The position numbers were made by a program, and so were the translations under genes. Below, piece by piece: positions 5,647-9,091 of a stretch of 9,091 bases of DNA. The DNA is taken from the NCBI GenBank assembly GCA_018058445.1, contig JAGOZY010000022.1, forward strand, positions 1-9,091. Reading direction: 5' to 3'. Source of the stretch: Negativicutes bacterium (GTDB taxonomy: Bacteria > Bacillota > Negativicutes > JAGOZY01). Numbering within the stretch: position 1 is the first letter of the stretch; the number at the start of each line of letters is the position of its first letter. Below the pieces are notes generated by a model, which saw nothing but the letters and a program-made list of their open reading frames with translations, did no database searches and was not told where the DNA came from.

Positions 5647-5685
5647 ATTTATCGCCAATGACTATTAAGTAGATGAACGATAAAT
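5647..5685 (+). repeat. 8-bp inverted repeat just upstream of the dehydrogenase gene
   Basis: ATTTATCG (5647-5654) and CGATAAAT (5678-5685) are exact reverse complements 23 nt apart, immediately before the SD (AGGGGGAG) of the gene at 5700. It could be two half-sites of a regulator or a leader stem. Chance occurrence in AT-rich DNA is not excluded. Confidence 0.35.
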
Positions 5686-5699
5686 GAGGGGGAGTAGCA

Positions 5700-6578
5700 A
5701 TGACAAAGCCAGTGGTAGGTTTTATTGGTACCGGGATCATGGGATGCAGCATGGCGAGTCATCTAATGGCGGCAGGATTTGATCTTCATATTTATAATCG
5801 GACGCAAGAGAAGGCGACTTCTTTAATCGAAAAAGGCGCAAAATGGCACGACACTCCTGCGGATCTTGCTCCTCATTGCGATATTATTATTACGATGGTC
5901 GGTTATCCAAAAGATGTGGAAGCGATTTATTTCGGGCCACAAGGTCTGATCGCTCGCTCCAAAGCGGACACCTTACTTATTGATATGACCACTTCAAGTC
6001 CGGCATTAGCTCGTTGGATTGCTAGTGAGGCTGAAGCCTGCCAAAAATCAGCGCTGGATGCGCCGGTTTCTGGCGGCGATGTCGGTGCTCGCGAAGCTCG
6101 CCTCTCGATCATGGTCGGTGGTGAGGCTGAGGCTTTTCAAAAAGCCTATCCGCTTTTTGAGGCGATGGGCAAGCAAATCCTTCATATGGGCACTGCCGGG
6201 ATGGGCCAGCATACGAAGATGAGCAATCAAATCGCGATTGCTTCCAATATGATGGGAGTCTGCGAATCTTTGGTGTATGCGGAGAAGAATGGGCTGGACC
6301 CAGCTCTGGTTTTTGAGGCGATCAGTGCCGGAGCAGCGAATAGTGCTTCGTTGACTAATCTGGCGCCTCGTATGCTAAAAGGTGATTATGCTCCTGGCTT
6401 TTTTATCAAACACTTCTTAAAGGACATGAAGATCGCGATCGAAAGTGCCCAGGAAGCCAATATTGACTTGCCCGGTCTGAAGCTAGCTTGCTCACTTTAC
6501 GAATCACTTGCCGAACAGGGCGCTGAAAATGACGGAACCCAAGCTTTGATTAAGTGGTATAAGGAAGCTTGCAACTAA
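5700..6578 (+). CDS. NAD(P)-dependent beta-hydroxyacid dehydrogenase (YkwC / 3-hydroxyisobutyrate dehydrogenase-like)
   Basis: A 292-residue cytoplasmic oxidoreductase of the beta-hydroxyacid dehydrogenase family, which interconverts 3-hydroxyacids and semialdehydes with NAD(P). The N-terminal Rossmann fold has VGFIGTGIMG (G10, G12, G15) and the ribose-binding end IYNRT; N33-R34 after the second strand leans toward NADP, weakly. The catalytic signature is intact: DAPVSGGDVGA (D120, S124), GMGQHTKMSNQ with the catalytic lysine K173 and N176, and KHFLKDM (K241, D242). The ITMVGYPKDVE segment and the GTQALIKWY end recall Bacillus YkwC rather than GarR. The true substrate is unknown. The ATG has an AGGGGGAG SD. 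It is 22 bp upstream of the pepF-like gene and diverges from larA, which suggests a hydroxyacid link. Confidence 0.9.
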   Translation: MTKPVVGFIGTGIMGCSMASHLMAAGFDLHIYNRTQEKATSLIEKGAKWHDTPADLAPHCDIIITMVGYPKDVEAIYFGPQGLIARSKADTLLIDMTTSSPALARWIASEAEACQKSALDAPVSGGDVGAREARLSIMVGGEAEAFQKAYPLFEAMGKQILHMGTAGMGQHTKMSNQIAIASNMMGVCESLVYAEKNGLDPALVFEAISAGAANSASLTNLAPRMLKGDYAPGFFIKHFLKDMKIAIESAQEANIDLPGLKLACSLYESLAEQGAENDGTQALIKWYKEACN

Positions 6579-6600
6579 TTTATAAGATAAGGAGTTTATT

Positions 6601-8463
6601 ATGAACCATAAATATCTGACCCCTTTTGTACTGGGAGGCTTACTTCTTTTTCCGGCGGCAGGCGGCTCAGCTGCTGAGGTACCGAGCCGAAAAGAAATCT
6701 CAATCGATAGCCAGTGGCGGCTAGATCATATTTACCCGACTGATGCAGCTTGGGAAGAAGCTCTTGCGGCTTTGCCAAGCCAGGCAGAAGCAGTCAGCGC
6801 TTATCAAGGAAAGCTAGGTGAATCTGCTGAAGCAGCTTTAGCTGCGCTGCAAGCTCGCGATGATTTGAGCCAAAATCTATCTAAAGTCTTTGCTTATGCA
6901 CGGATGAATCTGGATACGGATGCGACAGTCGGAAAATATCAAGAAATGCAAGGAAAGGCGCAAGCAGCTTTGGCTCAGGCTGGAGCGGCTATTAGTTTTA
7001 TTGAGCCGGAGCTTTTAGCTCTGCCACCGGAAACTCTCACTAGCTATCAGAAAAATCCACTACTTAACAATTATGTGGTTTACTTTGCGGACTTAACCCG
7101 CCAGAAAGCCCATATGCTAACTCCGGCCGAAGAAAAGCTTCTCGCGGCGACCGCCAGTCTTTCGACAGCTCCGCAAAATATCTTCGGTGCTTTAAGCAAT
7201 GGGGATATGAAGTTTCCTTCGATCACCGATGAGAAAGGAGAGACTCTTGCTCTGTCGGAAGGACGATTTGGTTCTTTAGTTCGCTCTCGCGACCAGAAAG
7301 TCCGCAAAGATGCTTTTGAGACTCTACTAAAAACGTATGGGGAGTATCGCACTACTTATGCGGCGATTCTCAGTGCTTCTGTTAAAAAAGATGGTTTTTA
7401 TGCGACTCAGAGAAAATACAGCTCTGATCTGGAGGCAGCATTAGATCCGAATGCGATTCCGCAAGAAGTCTATACGAATTTAATTCATACAGTAGATCAA
7501 AATCTGCCTTTGCTCCATCGCTATGTGGATCTTAAAAAGAAAGCTCTTGGGCTCTCCGAGATTCATTTATATGATCTCTATGTACCTTTGCTAGATGATC
7601 CATTTCCACCGCTTGCCTATGAGCAAGGAGTGGCTACCGTCGAGGCTGGGCTGGCTCCACTCGGCGAGGCCTATCTGGCGGACCTAAAAGTCGGACTCAA
7701 TAGCGGCTGGATCGATCGCTACGAAAACAAAGGGAAGCGGTCGGGGGCGTATTCATGGGGAATCTACGGGGTTCATCCGTTTGTCCTCCTGAACTATCAA
7801 GGAAAGCTGGACGACACTTTGACTCTGGCCCACGAGATGGGCCATGCGATGCATAGCTACTATAGCCAGAAAAATCAGCCCTATCCAACTTCTGACTATA
7901 CGATCTTCTGCGCGGAAGTGGCTTCAACGACAAACGAGACCCTAGTCCTCCAACACATGCTCAAAAATGCGACAACTAAGGAAGAGCGAATCTATCTACT
8001 CAATCAGATGGCGGAATCTATCCGCAGCACTCTTTATCGGCAGACTCTTTTTGCAGAGTTTGAGCTTTATATCCATGAAACTGTACAAGCCAAGGGCGGA
8101 ATTACAGCCGATGAAATGGAAGCAAAATGGGTGGAGCTTTATAAAAAATACTACGGAACTGAAATTGTCATTGATGAGGTCGTTAAAAGTGAGTGGAGCC
8201 GAATTCCTCATTTTTATACGGACTTCTACGTCTACCAATATGCAACGGGTATCTCGGCGGCATTGGCTTTAGCGGATGGAATCCAAACTGGCGGTGAGCC
8301 GGCTCGTGATGCTTATCTGAATTTCCTCAAAAGCGGTAGCAGTGCCGACTCGATCACGATCCTCAAAAACGCCGGGGTGGATATGTCGAGCCCAGAACCG
8401 ATTCAAAAAGCGCTCGATCAATTTAAGTGGATCTTAGACGAATTGGAAAAAGAACTGGGGTAA
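6601..8463 (+). CDS. pepF: Oligoendopeptidase F (M3B zinc metallopeptidase) with N-terminal signal peptide
   Basis: A 620-residue PepF-type oligopeptidase that would hydrolyse short peptides. The zinc site is intact: HEMGH (H411, E412, H415) and FCAEVAST (third ligand E439, 28 residues on, as in PepF). The substrate-site block IPHFYTDFYVYQYATG (535-550) is conserved. PepF is usually cytosolic and about 600 residues. Here residues 1-25 form a classical signal peptide: K4, a hydrophobic core TPFVLGGLLLFPAAGG, and a likely cut after GSAA. The normal PepF start (about RKEISIDSQWRLDHIYPTDAAWE) follows. No other Met start lies before residue 102, so the signal is part of the gene. The ATG has an AAGGAG SD. 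It is the second gene of an operon with the dehydrogenase and ends at a perfect hairpin. Confidence 0.93.
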   Translation: MNHKYLTPFVLGGLLLFPAAGGSAAEVPSRKEISIDSQWRLDHIYPTDAAWEEALAALPSQAEAVSAYQGKLGESAEAALAALQARDDLSQNLSKVFAYARMNLDTDATVGKYQEMQGKAQAALAQAGAAISFIEPELLALPPETLTSYQKNPLLNNYVVYFADLTRQKAHMLTPAEEKLLAATASLSTAPQNIFGALSNGDMKFPSITDEKGETLALSEGRFGSLVRSRDQKVRKDAFETLLKTYGEYRTTYAAILSASVKKDGFYATQRKYSSDLEAALDPNAIPQEVYTNLIHTVDQNLPLLHRYVDLKKKALGLSEIHLYDLYVPLLDDPFPPLAYEQGVATVEAGLAPLGEAYLADLKVGLNSGWIDRYENKGKRSGAYSWGIYGVHPFVLLNYQGKLDDTLTLAHEMGHAMHSYYSQKNQPYPTSDYTIFCAEVASTTNETLVLQHMLKNATTKEERIYLLNQMAESIRSTLYRQTLFAEFELYIHETVQAKGGITADEMEAKWVELYKKYYGTEIVIDEVVKSEWSRIPHFYTDFYVYQYATGISAALALADGIQTGGEPARDAYLNFLKSGSSADSITILKNAGVDMSSPEPIQKALDQFKWILDELEKELG

Positions 8464-8472
8464 CTTGAATCT

Positions 8473-8515
8473 AAAAAAGCAAATAAAGAAAATTATTTTC
8501 TTTATTTGCTTTTTT
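8473..8515 (+). terminator. Intrinsic terminator of the dehydrogenase-pepF operon
   Basis: Two exactly complementary 20-nt arms (8473-8492 and 8496-8515) flank a TTA loop. The arms end in six A and six T respectively, so the hairpin can work in both directions. It begins 9 nt after the pepF stop and separates that operon from gnd. Confidence 0.85.
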
Positions 8516-8537
8516 AATGGATTTTTTTTTCAAATTC

Positions 8538-8546
8538 TGGTATAAC
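8538..8546 (+). promoter_or_regulatory. TG-extended -10 promoter for gnd
   Basis: TGG-TATAAC (8538-8546) is an extended -10. TGGATT at 8518-8523, 17 nt upstream, is a weak -35. Initiation near 8553 gives a leader of about 80 nt. The TCTGGTAT context is shared with the promoter at 2155-2160. Confidence 0.5.
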
Positions 8547-8632
8547 GAGTTTTAAGAGAATTGTCGATGCTTTTTTATTTTATTGGCTGAATTCGAAGGA
8601 TTTATTTTTGATATAAACGGAGGAATCGCATC

Positions 8633-9091
8633 ATGCCTAAGCAGCAAATGGGTTTAATTGGCCTTGCCGTCATGGGAAAGAACCTTGCCTTTAACATCGC
8701 TTCCCGCGGTTATTCCCTATCGGTCTATAATCGAACTCCAAATAAAACGGACGAGCTTTTGAGTGAGTCTAGCTATCCATCTATTGTAGGGACAAAAACA
8801 ATGGAGGAGTTTGTTGAATCGCTGGAGTCACCTCGCAAAATCCTGATGATGGTGAAAGCTGGTGAGCCCGTCGATCAAACGATCAATCAACTTCTGCCTT
8901 ATTTATCAGAAGGGGATCTTTTAATCGACGGGGGAAATTCTTTCTATCAAGATACGATCCGAAGACAAAAGGATCTAGCTTCGAAAGGTTTTCAATTTAT
9001 CGGTCTCGGCATCTCCGGCGGCGAAGAGGGGGCTCTTCATGGCCCATCTTTGATGCCTGGCGGAACGAAAGAAGCTTATGAACTGCTTGAG
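8633..9091 (+). CDS. gnd: 6-phosphogluconate dehydrogenase, decarboxylating (N-terminal part, cut by window end)
   Basis: The first 153 codons of the pentose-phosphate enzyme that oxidises and decarboxylates 6-phosphogluconate to ribulose 5-phosphate with NAD(P). The frame is open to the last base, and the full protein is usually about 470 residues. Visible motifs are the Rossmann [17 protein letters not shown] (7-23), [31 protein letters not shown], and the substrate-binding [18 protein letters not shown] just before the window end. Asn-Arg-Thr after the second strand is typical of NADP-preferring forms. The ATG follows a GGAGG SD with 9-nt spacing. Its own promoter and the preceding terminator make it a separate transcription unit. 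It shares a superfamily with the dehydrogenase at 5700 but is clearly a different enzyme. Confidence 0.95.
   Translation, partial: MPKQQMGLIGLAVMGKNLAFNIASRGYSLSVYNRTPNKTDELLSESSYPSIVGTKTMEEFVESLESPRKILMMVKAGEPVDQTINQLLPYLSEGDLLIDGGNSFYQDTIRRQKDLASKGFQFIGLGISGGEEGALHGPSLMPGGTKEAYELLE

Noticed and set aside
5640..5672. A 10-codon open frame (MEDLSPMTIK) as a possible leader peptide of the dehydrogenase operon
   Set aside because: It has only a weak SD, shows no regulatory codon run, and is too short to separate from chance.
5700..9091. Recent tandem duplication of the dehydrogenase at 5700 and gnd
   Set aside because: Both have 6PGDH-type Rossmann folds, but their motifs are family-specific and strongly diverged, so this is ancient shared ancestry.
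1..9091. CRISPR arrays, insertion sequences, attachment sites or prophage genes
   Set aside because: No regularly spaced repeats, transposase or integrase frames, or terminal repeats around genes were seen.

Overview
The window is ordinary-looking chromosomal DNA, most likely from a low-to-moderate GC member of the Bacillota (Firmicutes), probably anaerobic or fermentative. The reasons are strong purine-rich Shine-Dalgarno (SD) sites (AGGGGG, AAGGGAGGG) before nearly every gene, TG-extended -10 promoters, compact AT-rich intrinsic terminators, and the gene content: a LarA-type racemase, a C_GCAxxG_C_C redox protein and a PepF peptidase. I cannot fix the order or genus. No mobile element, CRISPR array, rRNA or tRNA was found.

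Layout. (1) Positions 116-2048, minus strand: a two-gene operon with a DMT/EamA exporter (TTG start) followed by an MBL-fold hydrolase, closed by an intrinsic terminator at 61-110. A possible tail of a convergent gene lies at 1-83. (2) Positions 2049-3179: a divergent intergenic region with a 16-bp perfect inverted repeat and overlapping promoters, then two plus-strand genes, a VOC (glyoxalase-fold) protein and a C_GCAxxG_C_C cysteine protein, with tandem terminators. (3) Positions 3180-3510: a non-coding stretch holding a tight cluster of DnaA-box-like 9-mers, a 50-bp-spaced repeat built on a 12-bp palindrome, and a strong terminator. (4) Positions 3511-5455, minus strand: an operon of a LarA-family nickel-pincer racemase followed by a LysE/RhtB-type exporter. 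(5) Positions 5456-8515: divergent from larA, an operon of a YkwC-like beta-hydroxyacid dehydrogenase and an oligoendopeptidase F that carries an N-terminal signal peptide, closed by a perfect 20-bp hairpin. (6) From 8538: a promoter and the first 153 codons of 6-phosphogluconate dehydrogenase (gnd), cut by the window end.

How the genes may work together. The larA/lysE operon and the divergent dehydrogenase share one control region, which suggests a small hydroxyacid-handling module: racemise a 2-hydroxyacid, oxidise or reduce a related hydroxyacid, export a small amphiphilic metabolite. This is inference from context. The LarB/LarC/LarE cofactor genes are not in the window. I see no clear evidence of a wholly new biological system. 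The most unusual non-coding signal is the DnaA-box-like cluster away from dnaA/dnaN, and the most unusual protein feature is the exported form of PepF.
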